Assembly (NCBI GenBank): GCA_017694295.1
Contig: JADINA010000029.1
Coordinates: forward strand, 1-32,398
From: Candidatus Alloenteromonas pullistercoris
GTDB lineage: Bacteria; Bacillota_I; Bacilli_A; RFN20; CAG-826
Length of the DNA stretch: 32,398 nucleotides
Direction: 5' to 3'
The position numbers and the translations under genes are program-made. The notes below the pieces were generated by a model. That model had not been told where the DNA came from, did no database searches, and worked only from the letters and a program-made list of their open reading frames with translations. Below, piece by piece: positions 8,961 to 15,383 of this stretch (position 1 is its first letter; every line of letters begins with the position of its first letter).

Positions 8961-8996
8961 AAAAACGGGCTGAGGCAGTGGCGCCTTGGCCCTTTT
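8961..8996. terminator. Bidirectional intrinsic terminator
   Basis: Ten-base-pair stem (8967-8976 with 8983-8992, two G-U pairs) and a 6-base loop, with TTTT on the plus-strand side and a run of A residues (T on the minus strand) on the other. It separates the converging lipoprotein and glycosyltransferase genes. Confidence 0.75.
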
Positions 8997-9003
8997 CCTT
9001 TGC

Positions 9004-10560
9004 CTAAACCCGTTCGTAAACCATGACCAGGCCTTCGACGCTTAGGTCTTCCCGAAGAAGGAAGTTGGATTCCTTAAGGGCCTCGTCGAATTCGGCGAAT
9101 TCGTAAATCGGGGTCACGTCCTTATGCTCGTAGGGGGCGTCGTTGACCAATACCCAGGTGGCGTCGGTCTCGATATAATCGACGATCATCTCCATCATCT
9201 CGGGGACATATTGGGTCGAGTGGATCGAATGGTAGGCGGCGAAGGGGAAATCGGGGATGGCCTCGATCTCGAAATACACCCCAGATGGCATGTCGATGGC
9301 CAAAACCCCGCCCTCGAAGCGATCCTCGGCCGGTATTTGGGCCCCGATCTCGGAAAGCTCGTCGTTGACCCAATCGCCGTTCCTAGTGTCGGTTAGCTTG
9401 GTAAAGGAGACGAAGCCGATGCAAAGGATGAGCAAGGCCGGATAGGGGAAGATGGAAACGGCAGACGCCGTTTTCGCCTTCCACCGTTTCCCCAAATCGA
9501 ACACGGACACGGGGAAGGAGGCAAGATAGACGAAGCATGGGAGGGCGAAGCGGAGGTGGCGCATCGAGACGTAACTCGCCAAAGCGGCGATGATTTGGAC
9601 GAAAAGGAGAATATAGGCCAAAACGAGGTCATCTTTGGCGAAATGGGAACGCCACCTGATGAGGGCGAAGAGGAAATAGGAAAGCAAGAAAAGGCAAATG
9701 ACGAAGCAGGCGATCCGCTCCGCGCCCCAGGAATGGGAGCCGAGGTAGGCAAACTCCCGGACGAAGTTCCATTCGATCAAGGCGTCGAGGTGCCCTATCG
9801 CCCCGTAATAGGCAAACGGGGGGATAAGCAAAAGGGCGATGCCAAACAATCCACAGGCCACGCCTAGGGCGAGGCGGCCATATTGCCTTCGCCTTAACCC
9901 AAGGTAGGCCATGGCGAGGGCGCAGGCCCCGGGGAAGGCGATTAAGTTGAATTTGACGAAGAAGAGGAAGCCGACGATCATCCCGTCTAGTAGCCCGGAT
10001 AGACAATAGGAAAGGAAGGAATCGCGGTCGCGGAGGGAAAGAAGCAAAAGCAAGGAGCAGGTCGGCAGGAAGAGGAAAAGATCCTCGCAGACGTTCCCCT
10101 CCATGACGGCGAAGGCGAAGACGACGTAGACGGCAAGAAGCAGGAAACGCTTCCTAAGCGGCTTGACCAGCCGCCTTATAAGCAACCATATGCAAAACAA
10201 TCCAAGCCCGCTTAAAAGGCACTGAACGAAGTAAAAGCCCCAAACGGGGTGGATGAAGGCGCATAAGGCCTCCAGCCAAAACAAATAAGGGCCTTTGATG
10301 TCAAAGAAATCGACATAGGGTATCTCGCCCTTTTCGACCATGGCGTTCCCCATCAAGGCGAAATAGGGGCCGTCGTAGGACATGAGGTTCATTTGGTTGT
10401 AAAGCGGGGAGACGGCATAGGCCTCCAGGGTAACCAAAAGCAACCCGGCGCATAGGCTGAAAAGAAGAAGAGGCAAAATATGGGAGGAATCGGAGCGGAA
10501 AACCTCGGCTATGTTCCTCCCGAGGTTCTTGAATCTTTCCTTCACGGCGCCTTTTTCCAT
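9004..10560 (-). CDS. GT39/ArnT-like membrane glycosyltransferase
   Basis: A 518-residue protein with roughly 11 hydrophobic segments. The first extracytoplasmic loop contains SYDGPYFALMGNAMVEKGEI then PYVDFFDIKGPYLF. This is the acidic-residue loop pattern of GT-C fold glycosyltransferases (PMT/ArnT/GT39), which transfer sugars from polyprenyl-phosphate carriers on the outer face of the membrane. The last 120 residues form a soluble extracellular domain. The donor and acceptor cannot be told. It starts at ATG 10560 with no ribosome binding site; a -10 box lies 8 bases upstream. It may use the polyprenyl-phosphate pool served by the DUF368 protein at 3108 (inference). Confidence 0.75.
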   Translation of the reverse strand: MEKGAVKERFKNLGRNIAEVFRSDSSHILPLLLFSLCAGLLLVTLEAYAVSPLYNQMNLMSYDGPYFALMGNAMVEKGEIPYVDFFDIKGPYLFWLEALCAFIHPVWGFYFVQCLLSGLGLFCIWLLIRRLVKPLRKRFLLLAVYVVFAFAVMEGNVCEDLFLFLPTCSLLLLLSLRDRDSFLSYCLSGLLDGMIVGFLFFVKFNLIAFPGACALAMAYLGLRRRQYGRLALGVACGLFGIALLLIPPFAYYGAIGHLDALIEWNFVREFAYLGSHSWGAERIACFVICLFLLSYFLFALIRWRSHFAKDDLVLAYILLFVQIIAALASYVSMRHLRFALPCFVYLASFPVSVFDLGKRWKAKTASAVSIFPYPALLILCIGFVSFTKLTDTRNGDWVNDELSEIGAQIPAEDRFEGGVLAIDMPSGVYFEIEAIPDFPFAAYHSIHSTQYVPEMMEMIVDYIETDATWVLVNDAPYEHKDVTPIYEFAEFDEALKESNFLLREDLSVEGLVMVYERV

Positions 10561-10568
10561 TAGCGGTT

Positions 10569-10598
10569 ACATTAGACTCTTTGCTATAGCAAAGTCAA
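10569..10598 (-). promoter_or_regulatory. Leaderless promoter with a palindromic operator in its spacer
   Basis: Minus strand: TTGACT (10593-10598), an 18-base spacer and TAATGT (10569-10574), then 8 bases to the ATG at 10560. The perfect 16-base palindrome CTTTGCTATAGCAAAG (10579-10594) fills most of the spacer, where a bound repressor would block RNA polymerase. Confidence 0.6.
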
Positions 10599-10718
10599 CA
10601 TCGGCCAAGCCCAAGGCAATTGCCCTTTTTGCCAACAATAAGCGAAAAAATCCGCAATAGGGGCATATTCAGAAACGATTTCGATGAATTCATGCCGATG
10701 GTAGGCCATAATATGGGC

Positions 10719-11567
10719 ATGACCTACTTCGCGGTTTCCGACATCCATGGCTTCCTCCTCCCTTTAAAGGAGGCTTTAGCCAACGCCGGGTTTTCCAAAG
10801 AGGACCCCAATCATTTCCTCATAGTCCTAGGCGACGTCTTCGACCGCGGTGAGGAGCCGCTAGAAGTATACGAATTCCTTTCTTCCATGCCGGAAGATCG
10901 CCTAGTTCTTGTAAAAGGAAACCACGAGGACGCCTTTATCAAAATGCTTCGCCGCGGCTATCCGACACCCGCCGATTTCCATAACAAAACGGCATTGACG
11001 CTTTGTCTGCTGGGGGCAAAAGACAAGGAAGAAGCGAGGGAATGGCATGAGGAATTGGCCGATGAGTGCAATCTCTGCTTCACCGCGCCTATGATGGAGA
11101 AGGCTGCGCATCAGGCCAAGATGGAATCGCTTTTTTCTTCTATTAGCCATAGCGGCCGCGTCCAAGATGTCGCGTCTTGGCTTTCCTCGCCCGTTTGGAA
11201 AAACTATTTCGAGACAAAAGGCTTCGTCTTGGCCCACGCAGGGATTCCAAGGTATAGCGGCTTCCGCCACGGGGACAGAAGGCAATGGGAGGAGGCGAGG
11301 TGGGCCAACCCGATATTCGAGTATCGGCACCGCTACTACGACCCGGTGTTCAACCAAGGGAAAAAGATGGTGGTCGGCCATTTCCACACCTCGGCCATGT
11401 TCGAGGAGCTTGACCCCCACCGCCTATTGCCAAATCAGCCTCAGCCCCTGGAAGGGTGCCCTTGGCGCATGGATTGCCCGATTTTCGATAACGGATATTT
11501 GGTGGGGATCGACGCCTGCACGGCCCTAACCGGCAAGGTCAACGTCTTTTCCTTCCTCGAGCCTTAG
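10719..11567 (+). CDS. Calcineurin-like metallophosphoesterase
   Basis: About 282 residues from ATG 10719. Metallophosphoesterase motifs are in order: SDIHG (motif I, residues 7-11), LGDVFDRG (II), KGNHE (III), a late AHAG and a VGHFHTS (metal-binding histidines). The architecture matches bacterial serine/threonine-protein-phosphatase or diadenosine-polyphosphatase-like enzymes. The middle carries an insertion of about 90 residues (from the MLRRGYPTPADF segment to the WLSSPVW segment). In-frame ATGs at 10692, 10698 and 10713 are alternatives; 10719 is preferred because the fold begins there (MTYFAVSDIHG). No good ribosome binding site was found. The stop overlaps the converging HAD gene's stop by 4 bases. 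Confidence 0.8.
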   Translation: MTYFAVSDIHGFLLPLKEALANAGFSKEDPNHFLIVLGDVFDRGEEPLEVYEFLSSMPEDRLVLVKGNHEDAFIKMLRRGYPTPADFHNKTALTLCLLGAKDKEEAREWHEELADECNLCFTAPMMEKAAHQAKMESLFSSISHSGRVQDVASWLSSPVWKNYFETKGFVLAHAGIPRYSGFRHGDRRQWEEARWANPIFEYRHRYYDPVFNQGKKMVVGHFHTSAMFEELDPHRLLPNQPQPLEGCPWRMDCPIFDNGYLVGIDACTALTGKVNVFSFLEP

Positions 11568-12352
11568 ATAACCCCAAAATGGAATAAGGCCTTGCTTAAC
11601 CCGTCCTCATCGATTGGGTCGGTGACGTAGTAAGCCGCTTCCTTGGCTTCCTTTTTGCCATTGCCAAGACAAACGGAGTATTTGACTGACTCAAACATCG
11701 GGATGTCGTTTAGGTCGTCGCCGAAGGCCATGGCCTCCTCCTTGGATAGCCCCATCGCCTTGAAGATGGCGTCGACCCCTTTGCTCTTTTTGAATTCGAT
11801 CGGGGTCAATTCGACGGCGTTTTCCGCAAAGCGGTTGTAAACCAGACCAAGGGAGGCGGAAAGCTGCTTAAGCGGACCTTCATCCTTTTCGTAGGCGAAG
11901 ACCTGAATGGCAAGGGGCCTTTCGCCACTGTAGGCGGCTATGTCGAATGGGCGCGGCTCATAGAAGACGCGGTAGAAATCCTCGATTATCCTTTCCTCGG
12001 CATTCCTAAGGAAGCTGTCGTGGAGGGTTATGAGGTTATAGGAAAAGCCATTCGAGTCCAAATAGGCTTTGATGGCCGAAGCCTTCTTTTCATCGATATA
12101 ATCAGCGTAAAGAACGCCCCCGTCAAGCAAGGCGGCCCCGCCATTGGAAACGACGAACCCGTCAAACGGGATGACGTCAAAGGTCCTAAGCCCCCGAAGC
12201 GAATGGTAGCTCCTCGCCGAGTTGATGATGAGCTTGACGCCTTTTTCGTGGGCCTTGCCAAGTCCCTCAACGCCTTTGATGTTGAAGCTCCTGGTCTTAT
12301 GGTCAAATAGCGTCCAATCGAAATCGCAGAATATCGCCTTTATCTTTTCCAT
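11564..12352 (-). CDS. HAD-superfamily (Cof-type) sugar-phosphatase-like hydrolase
   Basis: A 262-residue cytosolic enzyme of HAD subfamily IIB (Cof). Motif I is DFDWTLFD, where the usual Gly after the second Asp is Trp; both catalytic aspartates are present. Motif II is near INSAR, a C2-type cap occupies the middle (about residues 85-185), motif III Lys lies in the FKKSKGVDA region and motif IV is GDDLNDIPMF. Such enzymes dephosphorylate sugar phosphates or FMN-like compounds; the substrate is unknown. ATG 12352 is chosen because GGAGGAAAGA precedes it; a longer frame from 12487 runs through promoter sequence. Confidence 0.88.
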   Translation of the reverse strand: MEKIKAIFCDFDWTLFDHKTRSFNIKGVEGLGKAHEKGVKLIINSARSYHSLRGLRTFDVIPFDGFVVSNGGAALLDGGVLYADYIDEKKASAIKAYLDSNGFSYNLITLHDSFLRNAEERIIEDFYRVFYEPRPFDIAAYSGERPLAIQVFAYEKDEGPLKQLSASLGLVYNRFAENAVELTPIEFKKSKGVDAIFKAMGLSKEEAMAFGDDLNDIPMFESVKYSVCLGNGKKEAKEAAYYVTDPIDEDGLSKALFHFGVI

Positions 12353-12369
12353 TCTTTCCTCCGCAGGCA

Positions 12370-12397
12370 ATACTAGCAAAAATAAAGGCGTGGGCAA
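12370..12397 (-). promoter_or_regulatory. Sigma-A-like promoter of the HAD gene
   Basis: Minus strand: TTGCCC (12392-12397), a 16-base spacer, TAGTAT (12370-12375), followed by the ribosome binding site of the gene at 12352. Confidence 0.45.
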
Positions 12398-12479
12398 AGC
12401 GAGGTTTAAATTAATACCAAATGCGTAGCTGAGAATATCGATAACGGCTAGAAATATCTTTTTTCCGTTAACTTCCCCC

Positions 12480-12507
12480 TTGTCCAAAAAAGATGGCCTG
12501 TTATCAT
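12480..12507 (+). promoter_or_regulatory. Sigma-A-like promoter of the YccF gene
   Basis: TTGTCC (12480-12485), a 16-base spacer and TATCAT (12502-12507) lie just upstream of the TTAGGAGG site and the ATG at 12526. Confidence 0.5.
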
Positions 12508-12525
12508 TTCTTAGGAGGCAAACAA

Positions 12526-12891
12526 ATGAAAACTCTTGGCAACATCATTTGGGTCGTTTTCGGCGGTTTCTTCTCCGCCATCGCCCTCTTCCTCGAGGGG
12601 CTTTGCTGGTGCATCACCATCATCGGCATCCCCGTCGGCGTCAAGCTCTTCCAGCTCGCCGGCTTCGTCATCTGGCCGTTTGGCAAATCCGTGGTGGCCA
12701 CCAAGCCATCGGGATTCAAAACGGTATTGAACGTCATCTGGGCGGTCCTTTTTGGCTGGATCAACGCCTTGGCGTTCCTTATCGTCGGGCTGCTTTATTG
12801 CATCACCATCATCGGCATCCCCTTCGGAAGGCAATACTTCAAGATGGCCCATTTCGTCTTGCTCCCGCTTGGGAATAGCTTCCAAAAGTAA
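12526..12891 (+). CDS. YccF domain small membrane protein
   Basis: A 121-residue membrane protein built of two tandem YccF-type units. Each unit carries the signature CITIIGIP (residues about 27-34 and 87-94) with flanking hydrophobic helices, and each ends in a Phe-rich stretch (VIWPFGKSVV and VLLPLGNSF). YccF proteins are small integral membrane proteins of unknown role, sometimes linked to drug or envelope stress. TTAGGAGG sits 8 bases upstream of ATG 12526, so the longer reading from 12493 is rejected. Monocistronic with its own promoter. Confidence 0.9.
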   Translation: MKTLGNIIWVVFGGFFSAIALFLEGLCWCITIIGIPVGVKLFQLAGFVIWPFGKSVVATKPSGFKTVLNVIWAVLFGWINALAFLIVGLLYCITIIGIPFGRQYFKMAHFVLLPLGNSFQK

Positions 12892-12997
12892 CCATCCTAT
12901 AAAGCACAACCGGGTAGCGTTTACCCCAGGCCTTCGTCCAATCGATTTTGCCCTCCTTCCGCTCATCGATGTTGGCTATGGTTTGTTCGATCTCGCG

Positions 12998-13201
12998 TTA
13001 CTCGGAATCCAAATCGAAGAAGTCGTCGATCGCCATATGGTAAAGGGAAGAGAGCTTTTTGGATTGGAGGATGTCTGGAAGCGTTTCCTCATTTTCCCAT
13101 TTGGAAACCGTTTGGCGGCTCACGCCGAGCTTGTCCGCCACCTCCTCTTGCGATAATTCGCTCCTTTTCCTCGCTTTAAACAAGTTGTTCCCGAAAGACA
13201 T
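12998..13201 (-). CDS. Single-domain XRE-family repressor
   Basis: A 67-residue protein that is nearly all helix-turn-helix (SQEEVADKLGVSRQTVSKWE, residues 17-36), followed by LPDILQSKKLSSLYHMAIDD. Proteins with this head usually carry a C-terminal membrane or sensor region; here the frame stops just after DFFDLDSE. It is thus either a natural short regulator or a shortened member. ATG 13201 with AAGAAGG upstream is chosen over TTG 13222. An inverted repeat overlapping its probable promoter (13227-13261) suggests autoregulation. The 106-base gap to the converging YccF gene holds only a weak 5-bp hairpin (GGGTA/TACCC). Confidence 0.8.
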   Translation of the reverse strand: MSFGNNLFKARKRSELSQEEVADKLGVSRQTVSKWENEETLPDILQSKKLSSLYHMAIDDFFDLDSE

Positions 13202-13226
13202 GGCGGTTGCCTTCTTTATCAAAGCG

Positions 13227-13261
13227 TTTATAGCCGATATCCGCTTCCGATTCTAGGAAGC
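13227..13261 (-). promoter_or_regulatory. Promoter and inverted-repeat operator of the short XRE gene
   Basis: TATAAA on the minus strand (13227-13232) follows the inverted repeat GCTTCC-N7-GGAAGC (13243-13261), which covers the -35 position (TAGAAT, 3/6 match). This layout fits repression by the XRE protein itself; inference from position only. Confidence 0.4.
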
Positions 13262-13322
13262 CGGAGTTACAGTTTCGCCCGTATTGTCGACATGGCAAGA
13301 ACTCTTATGGCAAGATTGGGCA

Positions 13323-14669
13323 TCAACTTTCGACTATCTCCCAATGCCCGGTTTTCCTTGAGCCCATTCTACGAATGGCCCCGGCGGACAATAGGCTCCT
13401 CAAATGCCGATAAACCGTCGGAACAGATTTACCAAGATCGCGGCTAATCTCACCTATCGTCGCATATTTGTTCTTCCTCAATTCAGACAATATCTTCTCA
13501 TCTAGGCCGTTTATTTTATCATTTATCTTATCATTTATTTTATCACCGACTAATTCGCGTTTCCGGTGGAAGATGAAAGTGAAGCCAAACTCGTCGTTTT
13601 TGTATTCGTATTCGACTCCCTCGCGATTGCATAAGGTAAAAGTCCGGTCAAATCCCGTTCCAAAAGCATCGATATATCCGCATTTATACAAAACCGAGGA
13701 GATAAGCACGTTCCTTATTTTGCTGCCGACCTCCCCCTTGGCGAATTCAAGCGGATCCACGCCCTTATAAATCGAACCGGGATTGTAAATCCTGACGGAA
13801 GACCGGTAGACGACGAATTGGTTGAAGTCGCCTATGCAGGCATATTTGCTGTGGGCAAAGCTGTTGATTACGATTTCCCTGATGGCCTGAACAGGTATTT
13901 CCGGCGTTTCAACCCGGTTAATGCCGACGATATCCGCTTTGTAGGTAATATGATTAAGGATGTAGGAAGTGGCTTCCCTTATGCATTCGAATATGTTGCC
14001 TTTGAATTCTTTGATCTCGCCAAACTCAGTTCTCGAATCGGTTGGGTAACTCGCCTCTTTTATCAAAAGGGGCTTGCCCTTTCCGAACAAGTAATAGCCG
14101 GCCCTTTTTATTTTCCCCTCGTCAGTCACCAAGCCCAATTTTGTCAAAGCCTTCGCTGCATCATCGTATACATAATTAAGCCTTCCTTTTTCGTTGGCCA
14201 TCCTTATGACTTCGATGAGCAAATCCTCATCGATGTCATCATAAGAATAATCGGTTGGGGCTTCTTCCCATTTTAAATACGTGCTCTCCTTCGATTCGAA
14301 GAAATCCTGCAATTGGCTATTGGTCATCGGGATGTCGCCATCATCGATTCTCGTATAATAACGGCCATAGGCGGAATATGGGGTATCCGAGCCTTCGGCA
14401 TAAATTCTTATGACATCGGCGCCTTCGACTTTGACGACGTCGATATCCATCCTAGTGGGCATTGGCTTAAGGTTCATGCGAACCTCATTGGAGACGTCGG
14501 CTAAAGTCTTCTTGGAAATGGCGAATGGATATACCTGCTTATTCGGCGCAATCCCGAAATAAAGTTCGCCCCTGTTGCTTTTGTTTAGCATCGACGACAA
14601 AGAGATCACCCCTTCTTTTAGTTGAGCTAAAGATTTTTTATATTCCAATACGACGCTCTCGTCTTCCAT
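13323..14669 (-). CDS. AlbA_2/Schlafen-type ATP-binding transcriptional regulator
   Basis: A 448-residue protein. The N-terminal AlbA_2 (divergent Schlafen AAA_4) domain occupies residues 1-130 (VLEYKKSLAQLKEGVISLSS, then the GELYFGI motif). A HATPase-like central domain (residues about 240-370) contains IPVQAIREIVINSFAH, RIYNPGSIY and the GTGFDRTF glycine motif. A Lys/Asp linker of DKIN repeats (about residues 376-388) precedes a C-terminal winged helix (GEISRDLGKSVPTVYRHLRS). The family is assumed to regulate transcription or act in defence; no substrate is established. GGAGG lies 8 bases upstream of ATG 14669. It is richer in A+T than its neighbours and its linker DNA is repeated upstream of its own start, both hints of horizontal acquisition. 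Confidence 0.88.
   Translation of the reverse strand: MEDESVVLEYKKSLAQLKEGVISLSSMLNKSNRGELYFGIAPNKQVYPFAISKKTLADVSNEVRMNLKPMPTRMDIDVVKVEGADVIRIYAEGSDTPYSAYGRYYTRIDDGDIPMTNSQLQDFFESKESTYLKWEEAPTDYSYDDIDEDLLIEVIRMANEKGRLNYVYDDAAKALTKLGLVTDEGKIKRAGYYLFGKGKPLLIKEASYPTDSRTEFGEIKEFKGNIFECIREATSYILNHITYKADIVGINRVETPEIPVQAIREIVINSFAHSKYACIGDFNQFVVYRSSVRIYNPGSIYKGVDPLEFAKGEVGSKIRNVLISSVLYKCGYIDAFGTGFDRTFTLCNREGVEYEYKNDEFGFTFIFHRKRELVGDKINDKINDKINGLDEKILSELRKNKYATIGEISRDLGKSVPTVYRHLRSLLSAGAIRRMGSRKTGHWEIVES
13510..13545 (-). repeat. In-gene 12-base tandem repeat (DKIN linker)
   Basis: About three tandem copies of a 12-base unit (GATAARATAAAT on the minus strand) encode DKINDKINDKIN in the AlbA_2 protein. 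The same unit recurs at 14691-14755 upstream of the gene in the same orientation. Confidence 0.85.
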
Positions 14670-14690
14670 GCAACGCCCTCCTTCAGTCGA

Positions 14691-14755
14691 TATTTTATCA
14701 TTTATCTTATCATTTTCAATTTTATCTTATCATTTATTTTATCATTTATCTTATC
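14691..14755 (-). repeat. Upstream copy of the DKIN tandem repeat carrying the promoter
   Basis: Two imperfect blocks of the GATAARATAAAT unit lie directly before the AlbA_2 gene. On the minus strand a promoter can be drawn inside them: TTGAAA (14714-14719), a 16-base spacer made of repeat units, and TAAAAT (14692-14697). A change in repeat number would change promoter spacing. Confidence 0.65.
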
Positions 14756-14767
14756 AATGGCCTTCTT

Positions 14768-14803
14768 CGCAAAATAAAAATGCCGAGCAATTCGGCATTT
14801 CTT
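14768..14803 (-). terminator. Intrinsic terminator of tRNA-Trp
   Basis: Hairpin AAATGCCGAA/TTCGGCATTT-like stem with a short loop at 14780-14800, followed on the minus strand by TTTTTATTTT. It ends the tRNA-Trp transcript before the repeat region. Confidence 0.8.
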
Positions 14804-14810
14804 TCTTGTT

Positions 14811-14884
14811 TGGCAGGGGCTGAAGGAATCGAACCCTCATCAAAGGTTTTGGAGACCTCTGTTCTACCATTGAACCAAGCCCCT
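14811..14884 (-). tRNA. tRNA-Trp (anticodon CCA)
   Basis: Cloverleaf on the minus strand: acceptor AGGGGCT pairs with AGCCCCT, then discriminator G and an encoded CCA (14811-14813). The anticodon loop is CTCCAAA (anticodon CCA) and the T-loop TTCGATT. Reading only UGG agrees with TGA being used as a stop codon in this genome. Confidence 0.95.
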
Positions 14885-14889
14885 AAGGG

Positions 14890-14941
14890 GCAACCAAACG
14901 GTTGCAAAGCGAATATTACCACCAACTAAGGCGGATGACTA
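14890..14941 (-). promoter_or_regulatory. Promoter and leader hairpin of tRNA-Trp
   Basis: Minus strand: TAGTCA (14936-14941), a 17-base spacer, TAATAT (14913-14918). A perfect hairpin GCAACC-GTTT-GGTTGC (14890-14905) lies between the promoter and the mature tRNA end and may be part of the processed 5' leader. Confidence 0.5.
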
Positions 14942-14954
14942 GGACTACTTGCCC

Positions 14955-15371
14955 TTAACACCCTTTGGCGATTTTACTCACCATCCCCATGTCAACCTGA
15001 CCGGAATAATTGGCCTTGAAATGCTTCATGACCGAGGGGATCGACTTATCGGGAAGCGAGGCGATGATGGCCCTGACCTCATCTTCGCTTAAAAGCTTTG
15101 GGAGGAATTTGGCGATCGCCTCCTTCTGTTTGGCGATGGCTTCGGCCTCTTCGAGGCGGTTGGCCTCAAGATAGCCTTGCCTTTCCTCATCAAGTTCTTT
15201 GGAGAACTTCATGATGATCTTCACGACGTCGGCATCCCCCACTTCGCCCGCTTTCCCGGAGGTCAAAAGGGCTTGGTAGGAGGAGATGACCATCGAAAAG
15301 GCGGTTCTGGCGTTTTGGTCATGGTCCTTCATAGCCTGGATGTTGGCCTTCTTGATTTCATCGATAAGCAT
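14955..15371 (-). CDS. yqeY: GatB/YqeY domain protein
   Basis: A 138-residue cytosolic protein of the YqeY family. The helical N-terminal part (IDEIKKANIQAMKDHDQNAR) is followed by ELDEERQGYLEANRLEEAEA and the LPKLLSEDEVRAII segment, and the C-terminal part contains GQVDMGMVSKIAK. The family resembles the tRNA-binding tail of the GatB amidotransferase subunit; its exact role is not settled. AAGGAGG precedes ATG 15371 by 7 bases. It sits 12 bases after trkH, so it is the last gene of the potassium-uptake transcript and lies upstream of tRNA-Trp. Confidence 0.92.
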   Translation of the reverse strand: MLIDEIKKANIQAMKDHDQNARTAFSMVISSYQALLTSGKAGEVGDADVVKIIMKFSKELDEERQGYLEANRLEEAEAIAKQKEAIAKFLPKLLSEDEVRAIIASLPDKSIPSVMKHFKANYSGQVDMGMVSKIAKGC

Positions 15372-15383
15372 AGTTTTTCCTCC

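Noticed and set aside
12998-13201. Toxin-antitoxin module around the short XRE gene
   Set aside because: No small toxin gene adjoins it on the same strand; neighbours are a YccF gene (opposite strand) and the AlbA_2 regulator.
13510-14755. CRISPR-like spacing of AT-rich repeats
   Set aside because: Units are 12 bases in contiguous tandem, encode DKIN or lie in a promoter; no unique spacers and no cas genes.
14811-14884. Possible TGA-as-Trp recoding (Mycoplasma-like code)
   Set aside because: The tRNA-Trp anticodon is CCA and several genes end in TGA with ATGA overlaps.
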